Positions 26,841 to 35,237 of a DNA stretch of 64,000 nucleotides are shown here, one piece after another. The notes under the pieces are model-generated. The model saw nothing but the letters and a program-made list of their open reading frames with translations, had not been told where the DNA came from and made no database searches. The position numbers and the translations under genes are program-made. Within the stretch, counting starts at the first letter, position 1. The number at the start of each line of letters is the position of its first letter. This stretch comes from Planctomycetota bacterium (lineage in GTDB: Bacteria; Planctomycetota; JACQVV01; JASMLP01): assembly GCA_030748635.1 (NCBI GenBank), contig JASMLP010000028.1, positions 24,633 to 88,632 on the forward strand, in the 5' to 3' direction.

Positions 26841-27800
26841 CTATTTTCTATTGAACCAACGATCGGGAAGAACGCTTTTGAGTCCCCGAGTGATGTCTCG
26901 CAGGTTGGCCGCGCTTTCCTCGATATTCTGAAGGGTTTGCTGGATATCGACCGGCTTGCCGGTGTCATTTTGTCCGAGCATGGTCCGTAATTCTCGACTG
27001 GCCTCTGAAGTGTTGCTGGCTGTTTTTTGCAGATTACTGATCATCTGGTGAAGATCTGCAGGTTGTCCTTCAGGTCCTGAAATCGAGCCTCTCACGAGTC
27101 GAGTGATCTCTCGAATGTCCGACGTGGCTCGCTTGAGATCGATGAGGAGGGTCTGGACATCGACCCCTTCAGCGGGTTCGTTGCCGATGATCTGGTTCAC
27201 ACCTTTGCTGATATTTGTGAGGTGGTTGGAAGCTTCACGCAGATTGCCGAGGAGATGGCTGAAGTTGTCCACCGATCCGTCTTCTCCGGCCAGCCCTTTA
27301 CGGAGCGATAGACTGATCGTTTTGATATGACCGATGGTCTGGGTCATCTCCTCGAGGATCGACCCGATCTGGATCGGCTCTTTTCCCCAGACGGTACTTC
27401 CCGAGGTCAGTTTCGGAGTGTCCAGGGAGCCGAATCCGATTTCGACATGTTTGTCTCCAAGCAAATTCGTGCTGGCGATGGTGATGGAACTGCTGGTTCG
27501 CAACCATTTCCGATAATCCTCTTCATCCTGGATCCGGAGGATGGCCAGGTAGTGGGGACCGTCTTCTGGGGTGGAATCGATGGTGATTGAGTTGACGGAT
27601 CCGACTCGGAAACCGGCCAGTTTGACTTCCGAGCCGGGGCGGAGGCCGGAAACATCCCGAAATCGGACCTGGATCTGCACATGGGGGCCGATCGCTTGCT
27701 CTCCCTGGGAGAGGAATGTGACGTAAAGAGCAGCCGCTCCCAGAGTGAGCAGGGTAAGGAGACCGACGAGAATTGGGCTACTGAATCGTTTGGGCTGCAT
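26841..27800 (-). CDS. MlaD/MCE-domain lipid-transport substrate-binding protein
   Basis: 319 residues with one N-terminal membrane anchor (ILVGLLTLLTLGAAALYVTF) and an MCE domain (about 38-130) with the family core VSGLRPGSEVKLAGFRVGSV. The C-terminal half is helical, with regularly spaced TLLIDLKRATSDIREITRL-like heptads that probably form the hydrophobic tunnel of a hexamer. MlaD rings in the periplasm carry phospholipids to or from the MlaFE ABC transporter. It overlaps the ATPase stop by 23 nt. No mlaC or mlaB homologue follows. It ends 17 bases from the convergent CHAT gene. Confidence 0.88.
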   Translation of the reverse strand: MQPKRFSSPILVGLLTLLTLGAAALYVTFLSQGEQAIGPHVQIQVRFRDVSGLRPGSEVKLAGFRVGSVNSITIDSTPEDGPHYLAILRIQDEEDYRKWLRTSSSITIASTNLLGDKHVEIGFGSLDTPKLTSGSTVWGKEPIQIGSILEEMTQTIGHIKTISLSLRKGLAGEDGSVDNFSHLLGNLREASNHLTNISKGVNQIIGNEPAEGVDVQTLLIDLKRATSDIREITRLVRGSISGPEGQPADLHQMISNLQKTASNTSEASRELRTMLGQNDTGKPVDIQQTLQNIEESAANLRDITRGLKSVLPDRWFNRK

Positions 27801-28554
27801 AGTCGACCTCTCCCTGGAGGAAGTGACGGATTTCGGGGTGTGTTTCGCACTCGTCGATTCGGCCGATAAAACGGATCTGGCCGTCTCTCATGAAGCATAC
27901 CCTGTCCGCGATGATTCGGGCAGAATTCATGTCGTGAGTGGCTGTGATGCTGGTGAGTCCTCTGGATTCGGACAATCGACGGATGAGTTTCGCGATGTCC
28001 ATGGCCACCGGGGGATCGAGGCCCGCGGTCGGCTCGTCGTAAAGCATGGTATCGGGTTCCAGGAGAAGGGAGCGGGCCAGGGCGATCCGCCGTTTTTGGC
28101 CGCCGGAGAGCTCACGGATTTCTTTGGATAGAAGACCTCGGATCCGATGCATTTCGACCTGCTCCAGAGTGGACTGGATTCGGTCGAGGATCTCGGTCGG
28201 TGAAAGTTTGTGATTTTCTCGCAGTGGCCAGGAAAGGTTTTCCTCCACATTACAAAAGTCGAACAGGGCCCCTTCTTGAAACAGCATGCCGATTCGATTT
28301 CCCCGGATTCGCTGATGGAGAAGTTTCTGCTCGGGCCAGCGGAGAAGGTCCTGAACATCCCCCACGTCGATGCGTCCTGAAAATGGGCCGGACGATTCAT
28401 CTTCGATTCCGGCGACGTGCCGAAGAAGGGTGCTCTTTCCGCATCCTGAAGGGCCGATCAATACCAGCGCCTCACCAGTATCGACCTTCAGTTCGATGTC
28501 CTGGAGGATTTTTACGTCCCCGTAAGATTTGGCGAAATCGTGAATGGTGATCAT
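27778..28554 (-). CDS. MlaF-like ABC transporter ATPase
   Basis: About 258 residues from the ATG at 28554; the track's extra 45 residues are not ABC-like. Walker A GPSGCGKST, signature LSGGQKRRIALARSLL, Walker B TMLYDEPTAGLDP and a switch histidine in ITATHDM are all intact. It energises retrograde or anterograde phospholipid transport with the MlaE permease and MlaD. The start overlaps the mlaE stop by 4 nt (ATGA). Confidence 0.92.
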   Translation of the reverse strand: MITIHDFAKSYGDVKILQDIELKVDTGEALVLIGPSGCGKSTLLRHVAGIEDESSGPFSGRIDVGDVQDLLRWPEQKLLHQRIRGNRIGMLFQEGALFDFCNVEENLSWPLRENHKLSPTEILDRIQSTLEQVEMHRIRGLLSKEIRELSGGQKRRIALARSLLLEPDTMLYDEPTAGLDPPVAMDIAKLIRRLSESRGLTSITATHDMNSARIIADRVCFMRDGQIRFIGRIDECETHPEIRHFLQGEVDYAAQTIQ

Positions 28555-29351
28555 TCGAAGAGGTGGATGAACGCTTTGGTGAGAAAAAAGTTGCTGACTA
28601 AAATGACAAAACTGGCCGTGACGACTGAACGTTTGGTGTTGATGCCTAGTTGGCTGGCGCCGCCGCGTGCCGAGAGGCCGTAATGACAACCGACAATCGC
28701 GATGACCAGGCCAAAGAAGACCGATTTGAAGAGACCGCAGTAGAGATCGAGCGAGTCGAGTGAATCGAGTGTTTTACCGTGGTAGGTGGCAAACGGAATG
28801 TCGAGATGACCGATGCCCACGATATACCCACCGAGAATTCCAGAGATGCCGGCCAGAAGAGTGATGGAGACCAGGCTCAAGATCGTGGCCAGAAATCGAG
28901 GGGCGATCAGTTCGTCTTCTACAGACAAAGAGAGCGAACGCATGGCGAGTAGTTGACCGGAAATTTGCATTGCTCCCAGTTCCGCCGTGATTCCCGCTCC
29001 CGCTCGGCCGGCGATGAGCAGGGCGGCAAAGATCGGAGCGAGTTCGCGCAAGATGCTAGCGCAGACGATACTGGCGACGGTCAGGCTCACCCCGAACTGG
29101 GCCAGAGCGGTCGAAACATGCACGGCCATCACCATGCCGACAAAGAAGGTGGCGATGGTGACGATAGGGATGGACCCGACCCCAATATGTACGATCTGGT
29201 CCATGCTACGACGCCACTTGCACCGGAGGGTTACTATCGAGCGAACCGAACGACCGAGGGTTTCCAGTGAGGAACCGGTTTCCGATAAGAAGGAGATTAC
29301 ATTGCGCCCCAGGAAGGCAAATCCGAGGGACAGATATCGAGTGGCCAGCAC
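28551..29351 (-). CDS. MlaE-like ABC transporter permease
   Basis: A GTG start at 29351 gives 266 residues, the normal MlaE length; the track's ATG at 29600 would add 83 basic, low-complexity residues and run under the divergent gene. Several hydrophobic helices are visible, with the family core IFAALLIAGRAGAGITAELGAM and QLLAMRSLSLS. It forms the inner-membrane channel of an MCE-type lipid transporter. First gene of the mlaEFD-like operon. No convincing promoter was found in the 225 bases to the divergent HEAT gene. Confidence 0.88.
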   Translation of the reverse strand: MLATRYLSLGFAFLGRNVISFLSETGSSLETLGRSVRSIVTLRCKWRRSMDQIVHIGVGSIPIVTIATFFVGMVMAVHVSTALAQFGVSLTVASIVCASILRELAPIFAALLIAGRAGAGITAELGAMQISGQLLAMRSLSLSVEDELIAPRFLATILSLVSITLLAGISGILGGYIVGIGHLDIPFATYHGKTLDSLDSLDLYCGLFKSVFFGLVIAIVGCHYGLSARGGASQLGINTKRSVVTASFVILVSNFFLTKAFIHLFE

Positions 29352-29493
29352 GTTATCCCGCTTGTTGAGAGAGGCGTGAGTGGGTCGAAAATGTATCAAG
29401 CCGGATTTCCGTTCCGGCGACGAGCGGGACAGTTTACGGATTTCCTTTCTTCGGTGCGAGAGAAACACCGACTGGAGCGGGGATTTCCTCCGG

Positions 29494-29522
29494 TTGTCGC
29501 ATATTTTCGAGGGTCTTATACT
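29494..29522 (+). promoter_or_regulatory. Sigma-70-type promoter for the 29.6-34.4 kb envelope operon
   Basis: TTGTCG and TATACT separated by 17 bases; the -10 matches at 5 of 6 positions. Predicted start near 29529, giving a leader of about 48 bases before the ATG at 29577, which has a GGAAAGAGAG ribosome site. Confidence 0.6.
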
Positions 29523-29576
29523 GAAGGGGGAAGGGAACCTTCGCGTCACAGAGAGTTTTCTTCTGGAAAGAGAGTG

Positions 29577-30521
29577 ATGGAAAACACAGGTCGAGAACAA
29601 AAGGGATCAATCCCCGGTTCATCTTTGATTCCTGGGAGTGGGGAGCGTGATGTACGCCCCGGTTTTCCCGATGGAGGGAGGACACGAACGGCTCCGGAGG
29701 AAATTTCTTGTGATTCTTGCGGCCAGGTTTTTTCCGCAGAGCATCTGCGAACCGGAAAAGCTCGGGTGGTCGAAGGTGCGGTTACGTGCCCTCTCTGTCG
29801 GCTTCGAAGTGAACGCAAGGGCAAGAAAAGTTTCGATTTGCAGCTTGTAGGGAGCGCGGTTTTGCTGTTTGTGGTCGCTCCCGTTCTCGTGTTGCTTTTG
29901 CTGACTCACTGGGAGCCAGCGAGCGACTCGGGTCCGGTTCCTGATCGGATCGAGACGGAATTTGCCGAACGGATGGAGGCCCGGCTGGAGCGGTTGGAGA
30001 TTTTGTTACAGGCCGTTTCTCGCTCGGAGAAGGAGGGAGAGATTCGGCAACTCGAAAAAAGGATTGCGTCTCTGGAAGCGGCCAGAGAAAAGCTCGCCTC
30101 CTCGGCAGCGGCTCCCGCTCGCAAGGGAGGATCTTCCTCGTCGAGAAGTCGCATAGAGTCCAGTGGACTTTCTCCGCGGCGTCTTCAGAGGGCGCTGACA
30201 CAACGTCTCGAAACCGTGTTCACGAACGGGACTATCGTCGAGCGCCTGGAGGCGCTTGCCCGGATCGACCGCCTCAGAGACCCGGAACAGGTTCGTCTGG
30301 TTCGGGAGCGTCTGGAAGGGGACGATGAGGATCTGGTCCGAACGGTCGCGGCGGAGATTTTGGGGCGTTTGGGCGATTCGGATTCATTGCCGGCGCTTCG
30401 GAAACTTTCCGATGATAGTAACCTCCTACTGCGTCATGCGGTCAAGCAGGCGGTGAAACGGATTGGGGAAAGAAATGAACGGAAGAAGAAGTCGCCTCCT
30501 TCGGATCGGGGGACTCGATGA
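29577..30521 (+). CDS. Zinc-ribbon, transmembrane, coiled-coil and HEAT-repeat protein
   Basis: 314 residues from the ATG at 29577 (the track start at 29376 is rejected because the promoter and ribosome site lie after it). A cytoplasmic zinc ribbon CDSCGQVF...VTCPLCR (about 40-75) is followed by one transmembrane helix (about 88-110). Then come a coiled coil rich in Glu/Leu/Arg (about 125-170), a Ser/Arg linker and two or three HEAT-like repeats (about 225-300, e.g. VRTVAAEILGRLGDSDSLPALRKL). The zinc-ribbon/TM arrangement is seen in planctomycete-like proteins of unknown role. It overlaps the next gene by 4 nt; I do not know its function. Confidence 0.75.
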   Translation: MENTGREQKGSIPGSSLIPGSGERDVRPGFPDGGRTRTAPEEISCDSCGQVFSAEHLRTGKARVVEGAVTCPLCRLRSERKGKKSFDLQLVGSAVLLFVVAPVLVLLLLTHWEPASDSGPVPDRIETEFAERMEARLERLEILLQAVSRSEKEGEIRQLEKRIASLEAAREKLASSAAAPARKGGSSSSRSRIESSGLSPRRLQRALTQRLETVFTNGTIVERLEALARIDRLRDPEQVRLVRERLEGDDEDLVRTVAAEILGRLGDSDSLPALRKLSDDSNLLLRHAVKQAVKRIGERNERKKKSPPSDRGTR

Positions 30522-32185
30522 ATCCGTCAACCCTGAAGGAAAAGGGTTCGGGACGTTTGCTCTCTTCCTCCATTCACCCGGAACTCTCCGCTTCCGAGAG
30601 CAACGTTTCCTGGATCATTCGTCTTCGTCAAAGCCCTCCGGTGGTTCTTTCTTGTTTGGCTCATCTGTTCGTTTTTTGGGTGGCGATTCGTTGGCTGCTC
30701 TTTCCTGTCCCGCAGGCGGATCCCAACCCGACAACGCTTTCGATTTCACTTCAGCTTCCTGGAGATCATTCGGATCCGATTGAACAAACTCTTGACGAGG
30801 AGTCCCAGGTACGCGAGTTATCTCATGAACTCGACCTGGAGGCGAAAATGGATTCCAAGATCCAGACTCCCATCGAATCGCAACGGCGCGATCAGCGCAT
30901 CGGTTTGGGGGGAAATCGCGGTCGACGGACCGATGCGAGGAGTCGTCCGCTACTCGACCCGTCCGCCACGCTTACGGTTCTGGAAAGAGTTCGAGCTTTA
31001 CAGGCCACGCGTTCCTCCGTCTTCGCTCACCGAACCACCTGGGGGCGTGGGCAGGCTGTCGGTCGTTACGGGGGAACTCCGGAGTCCGAACAGGCGGTCG
31101 ATCTCGGGCTCGATTGGTTGGCACAACATCAATCGAGTGATGGCCGCTGGGACGCCAACGGTTTTCATGGACGATGCCGCGGGGGTTCTCGCTGTTCGGG
31201 GCAGGGGTTGGCCAGTTTCGATCCCGCGCAAACCGGTCTCGCCATCCTGGCTTTTCTGGGGGTCGGGCAAACGCATCAGATGGGTGAACACAAAGAGGTG
31301 GTCCGGCGCGGGCTGGAATTTCTTCTCTCCTGTCAGGCCTCCTCCGGGTTGCTCGATGGGGACAATGAATATTCCCGGCAAGGGAATCTCTACAATCACA
31401 CGATCTCTCTTCTCGCTCTGGCCGAAGCTTACGGGATGACCCGGGATACCCGCTTTCTCCAACCGGTGGCCCGTGGGATCGAATTTCTCGCTCGTTCGCA
31501 GCAGTCGGGAGGAGGATGGACCTACACGCCTTTTGCCGAGGAAGAGCGAAATGACAGTTCGATCACGGGGTTCGCTGTTCAAGCGATCAAGGCCGCATTG
31601 GTGGCGCAGGTCCCGGTTCCAGAGAAACTCGTTCGGGGGGTGATTCGCCACTTCCGACAGATGACCCAAGCGGACGGTTCTGTGGTCTATGCCGATGTCG
31701 GTGTACGCAGGAATCGGCAATCGCGATCTCTGGTCGCGGTGGGAGCGTGTAGCCGATTGCTTCTGGGGTTGAGTCGACAGAACCCGATTGTCCGGCGTCA
31801 GATCGCGTCGTTACGGAGTCATCCACCCGATTGGCAGCGGCGCAGTTCTATCCATAATTCCTATTACAGGTGGTACTACGGAACACTCGCGACATTTTTG
31901 GCCGGAAGTGAAGACTGGGCGTCTTGGAATGTTCGGATGCATGCTGCGCTCGTGAAGACGCAGATCCGAAAGGGTTGTGCGGCGGGATCTTGGTCGACCG
32001 ATAGCAAATGGGGGCCCAATGGGGGACGTATTTACGTGACAGCAATCAATGTGCTGACACTCGAAATCTACTACCGTTATGTGCCGGATTATTTCCAGAA
32101 AGAACAGGGTTTGGCTCGGTTCTGGAGGACTCCGGTTGCCGGAGGAGAGGCGCCGGTGAACGAATCCACGTCTCGAAGGAGGTGA
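30518..32185 (+). CDS. Membrane-anchored squalene-cyclase-repeat (prenyltransferase-like) protein
   Basis: 555 residues. One transmembrane helix near residues 38-65 (PPVVLSCLAHLFVFWVAIRW) is followed by a linker, then an alpha/alpha-toroid of prenyltransferase/squalene-oxidase repeats from about residue 185. Examples are GLDWLAQHQSSDGRWD, GIEFLARSQQSGGGW and QTGLAILAFLGVGQTH. I see no DXDD protonation motif of hopene cyclases, so it is more likely a protein- or glycan-binding toroid than a terpene cyclase. The N-terminal helix plus proline-containing linker looks TonB-like in topology. It is coupled by ATGA to the HEAT gene and followed closely by a lipoprotein gene. Confidence 0.8.
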   Translation: MNPSTLKEKGSGRLLSSSIHPELSASESNVSWIIRLRQSPPVVLSCLAHLFVFWVAIRWLLFPVPQADPNPTTLSISLQLPGDHSDPIEQTLDEESQVRELSHELDLEAKMDSKIQTPIESQRRDQRIGLGGNRGRRTDARSRPLLDPSATLTVLERVRALQATRSSVFAHRTTWGRGQAVGRYGGTPESEQAVDLGLDWLAQHQSSDGRWDANGFHGRCRGGSRCSGQGLASFDPAQTGLAILAFLGVGQTHQMGEHKEVVRRGLEFLLSCQASSGLLDGDNEYSRQGNLYNHTISLLALAEAYGMTRDTRFLQPVARGIEFLARSQQSGGGWTYTPFAEEERNDSSITGFAVQAIKAALVAQVPVPEKLVRGVIRHFRQMTQADGSVVYADVGVRRNRQSRSLVAVGACSRLLLGLSRQNPIVRRQIASLRSHPPDWQRRSSIHNSYYRWYYGTLATFLAGSEDWASWNVRMHAALVKTQIRKGCAAGSWSTDSKWGPNGGRIYVTAINVLTLEIYYRYVPDYFQKEQGLARFWRTPVAGGEAPVNESTSRRR

Positions 32186-32187
32186 GT

Positions 32188-32739
32188 ATGGCGAAGAGGA
32201 AAAGTGTTTTTCTGCTAATGGGGGCGCTGGTTTTTGGCTTCGGGTGTGCCGATCGACATCCGATTCCTGAAGAGGCGGGGTTTGAAAATACTGTGGCACC
32301 GATCGGTTCGTATTCGGAGTATCGGGCCGTCTGGAAAGCCACATACAGTGTGTTGCAAAAATACTTTCTGATCCGGGTCAGTCGCTATGAGGACGGTTAC
32401 ATCGTGGCCACCAGTCGGCTGCGAGATCGTGGTGGGCAGATGACCCGTACAAAAATTGTTGGGCAGGTGGTCGAAAATGAAGACGGGTTCTTCGAACCTC
32501 AGGTCCGGGCGACTCTTCAGATGGATCTTTCCGATCCCTTGGGGCACGCGCGGACGATTCGTCAGCCGCACATAAAGTGGCACAATCTGGATTTCGATCG
32601 CACGCTGGAGGTGCGACTCATGAATGAGATCCAGGAAGAGTTGCGGGGAAAGCCCAATCCGTTTTCTCGGCTCTCTCCGATGCCAGGTAATCCGAGAAAG
32701 GTCGCTGCTCGTTCTTCGGGGGTGATTGACGTCCGATGA
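32188..32739 (+). CDS. Putative lipoprotein, third gene of the envelope operon
   Basis: 183 residues from the ATG at 32188, which has a strong AAGGAGGTGAGT ribosome site only 2 bases after the upstream stop. The signal peptide MAKRKSVFLLMGALVFGFGC ends in a lipobox (GFGC). The mature protein has a compact domain with YSVLQKYFLIRVSRYEDGYIVATSR, an alpha/beta pattern I do not recognise. The tail is proline- and arginine-rich. Overlaps the TPR gene start by 4 nt. Confidence 0.75.
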   Translation: MAKRKSVFLLMGALVFGFGCADRHPIPEEAGFENTVAPIGSYSEYRAVWKATYSVLQKYFLIRVSRYEDGYIVATSRLRDRGGQMTRTKIVGQVVENEDGFFEPQVRATLQMDLSDPLGHARTIRQPHIKWHNLDFDRTLEVRLMNEIQEELRGKPNPFSRLSPMPGNPRKVAARSSGVIDVR

Positions 32740-34370
32740 AACCAACGGTGGCACTCCGGATTCTCGAGGGAGGGATTTTCCTCCTATTTGCATCGGTGTT
32801 GGGGGCACAGTCCCCTCTTTCCTCGGACCTGGAGGCTTTCTCTACCGCTCTGGATTCCGCCGGTTCCGGTTTCGAGGCGGGAGTGCGGCCCGAGATTCAC
32901 AAGGGGATCGAAGCGTTCGAGTCCGGTCGTTACACAGAGGCTTCACGGGCGTTTTTCATTCAAGCTGAAAAGTATCCTCTGGATCCTCGTTCTCATTTGC
33001 TGCTCTGTTTCTCTCGTCTCGTCGAGGGGGAGATGAAGGCGGCGAGTGGAGCTCTGGTTCGTGCTCTCTCGGTGGCATTGGTCTGGAGAAAGGTGCCGCT
33101 GCGTCTTCCTCTTTACGTCCGCGACTCCGACGAACTTCGTTCGAATCTGAATGGACTGGAGTCGTCCGTTGCCGGATCCGAACCCGCTCCAGAGCAGGTT
33201 TTGCTCTCGGGATTCTGTGACCACGCGATGGGGCGGTCCGATCGGGCTCGAAATCGACTCGAAAGTCTTGTGCGCCAGGAATCGAGGGTCGCCGCTCTGG
33301 CCCGTCGTTTACTGCGATGGATGATGCCCGAAGGAGACGGGTTGGTTCGTGCTCGTTACCCCTCCCATCGTGATCCGAAGACCGGAAATTACACCGACCC
33401 GATGACCCGAGGGTATCGGGCGTTTTCGGAGGGTCGATTTTCTTCGGCGGCTCGCAGTTTCTGCGAGGCGACTCTTCAGGATCCGGATAATCCGATCGCC
33501 CGGATCGAGTTCTGTCAGGCCCTGTTCGCTATCGGTCATTACCAACTCGCAGGCAGGCTCCTCCGACGAGCGATACTCCGTTTTCCCTCCCTGCTGGAAA
33601 AAAGACTGGATCGGCACGCCATCTATTCCGATCCGACGGATTTTTTGAAGCATCAAGAACGGTTGGCTTCCTGGATCGAAACCCATCCTCAGGGTTCGGA
33701 CGCCCTCTGGCTTTACGGGTTTAATGCGTTGTATTCGGGGCATCTCGAGGAAGCTCGGCTCGTGTTTCTGGCGATACGAAAGCATCGGCAGGAGGACCGG
33801 GCGACGGTTCGGATTCTGGAGCAGATCGAGAAACGACGATCCGCCGGAGAAGAGCATTTGCCGGTTCCGGATGGGCCTCGCGCGGGGGAAGAGGATCCAA
33901 CGCGCGGTATGGATCGGGAAACCCGTCTCCGTTGGTGTTTCGAGAACGGTCACTTCGAGCGAGCTCGGGAAATCCTGGTTCGCTGGCTGCAAGAGGAGGG
34001 GGATCCGGTTTACGGTTCGTTGCAATTGGCTCGCGCCGAATATTTTCTGGGACGTTTTGACGCGGCTGGCAGGGCTGTCCGAAACGCAATGGATGCGTCA
34101 GAGAATTGGAAAACGTTTACCTTCGATCTGTCGAACGGAGGCTTTCCCGAGGGCGTGGAGTCCGCGTCGCTGGCCCGGTTAAGGAAGTATGTCGAGATGC
34201 ACGGAGCGGAACGGGAGCCCCGTTTTTTCCTGGCGGTGGTCTGTTTCTTTCGGCGTGAATATCTGGAATCCCGCGGCCATTTGCGGAAGCTGTACGCTCG
34301 ACATCCGAGTGATGAAGCGGTGGCTTTCTTCCTCCTGATGATTCAGCAGGAGTTTGACCGTTCCGACTGA
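32736..34370 (+). CDS. Secreted TPR-repeat protein
   Basis: 544 residues with a likely signal peptide (ILEGGIFLLFASVLGAQS) and a series of TPR-like helical hairpins, e.g. IEAFESGRYTEASRAFFIQAEKYPLDPRSHLLL, AFSEGRFSSAARSFCEATLQDPDNP and FLGRFDAAGRAVRNAM (only fragments quoted). TPR arrays act as scaffolds for protein complexes, here probably periplasmic. It is the last of four coupled genes and likely works with the lipoprotein and the cyclase-repeat protein. No enzymatic motif seen. Confidence 0.78.
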   Translation: MKPTVALRILEGGIFLLFASVLGAQSPLSSDLEAFSTALDSAGSGFEAGVRPEIHKGIEAFESGRYTEASRAFFIQAEKYPLDPRSHLLLCFSRLVEGEMKAASGALVRALSVALVWRKVPLRLPLYVRDSDELRSNLNGLESSVAGSEPAPEQVLLSGFCDHAMGRSDRARNRLESLVRQESRVAALARRLLRWMMPEGDGLVRARYPSHRDPKTGNYTDPMTRGYRAFSEGRFSSAARSFCEATLQDPDNPIARIEFCQALFAIGHYQLAGRLLRRAILRFPSLLEKRLDRHAIYSDPTDFLKHQERLASWIETHPQGSDALWLYGFNALYSGHLEEARLVFLAIRKHRQEDRATVRILEQIEKRRSAGEEHLPVPDGPRAGEEDPTRGMDRETRLRWCFENGHFERAREILVRWLQEEGDPVYGSLQLARAEYFLGRFDAAGRAVRNAMDASENWKTFTFDLSNGGFPEGVESASLARLRKYVEMHGAEREPRFFLAVVCFFRREYLESRGHLRKLYARHPSDEAVAFFLLMIQQEFDRSD

Positions 34371-34436
34371 GTGATACTTGGAGAGACGCGGACGAGAGTG
34401 CCGGGCGACTTTTATGGGTGTAGATATGGGGAAAAG

Positions 34437-35222
34437 ATGTCTCTATTGATCGGATCTTCGGCGATGGGCGGGTTGTCAGTGCTGGTCGTTTTCCTCTTGT
34501 TGTGGGGGCTGAGTTTGCGACTTTCCGACTCGAGCATTGTCGATGTGGCCTGGGGGCCCGGTTTTTTCTTTCTGGCGCTGGTGGTCTGGAAGGTGTCGGG
34601 CCAGCCCCTCGATATGCGACGTGGAATGATGCTGGGGATGGTTGGGCTCTGGGGAATCCGCCTGGGGGCCTACCTGGCTTACCGCAACTGGGGTCGAGGT
34701 GAGGATCGACGGTATCTGGCCATGCGCAATCGGCACGGGGAGCGTTGGCCTCTTCGCAGTTTGGTCATCGTCTTTTTCCTACAGGGATTTCTGCTCTGGC
34801 TGATCTCCTGGCCGGTTCAGGTCGCGGTAGTTTTCGGAGGACCGGAAGATCTGGGCGTTTGGGATGGGATCGGACTGCTTCTTTATGTCATCGGACTCGG
34901 TTTCGAGGTTGTCGCGGACTGGCAGCTGGCTCGGTTTCGGGCCCGAGAAACGGATCCTGGGGCCTTGTTGATTTCCGGTGTCTGGAGGTACAGTCGCCAC
35001 CCCAACTACTTCGGTGAGGCCTTACTTTGGTGGGGGATCGGTCTGGTGGCTTGTTCGGCTGGTGGGGTCTGGTGGTGCTTGATCGGACCGGGAGTGCTGA
35101 GCTTTCTCTTGCTCCGCGTTTCGGGGGTGCCGATGTTAGAGGCAACTTTGAGCGAGGAAAAACCCGGGTACGCGGATTACGTGAGAAGAACCAACGCCTT
35201 TGTGCCCTGGTTCCCACGCTGA
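34437..35222 (+). CDS. DUF1295 membrane protein (steroid 5-alpha-reductase/ICMT-like)
   Basis: About 261 residues from the ATG at 34437 with a GGGGAAAAG site; the track's GTG start at 34371 adds a non-hydrophobic stretch. It has about seven hydrophobic helices. DVAWGPGFFFLALVVW near residue 30 and YSRHPNYFGEALLWWGIG near residue 190 are DUF1295 hallmarks; the second holds the cofactor-binding RHPNY motif shared with isoprenylcysteine methyltransferases and steroid reductases. The reaction is unknown. It follows the TPR gene by 66 bases and may be co-transcribed with that operon. Confidence 0.88.
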   Translation: MSLLIGSSAMGGLSVLVVFLLLWGLSLRLSDSSIVDVAWGPGFFFLALVVWKVSGQPLDMRRGMMLGMVGLWGIRLGAYLAYRNWGRGEDRRYLAMRNRHGERWPLRSLVIVFFLQGFLLWLISWPVQVAVVFGGPEDLGVWDGIGLLLYVIGLGFEVVADWQLARFRARETDPGALLISGVWRYSRHPNYFGEALLWWGIGLVACSAGGVWWCLIGPGVLSFLLLRVSGVPMLEATLSEEKPGYADYVRRTNAFVPWFPR

Positions 35223-35237
35223 AGTCTGATCGTCAGA

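Noticed and set aside
29376-29576. N-terminal extension of the zinc-ribbon/HEAT protein
   Set aside because: The promoter at 29494-29522 and ribosome site lie within it, so translation should start at 29577.
30518-32185. Squalene-hopene cyclase assignment
   Set aside because: Repeats fit the fold, but I see no DXDD protonation motif and there is an N-terminal membrane anchor with linker; kept as a repeat-fold protein of unknown function.
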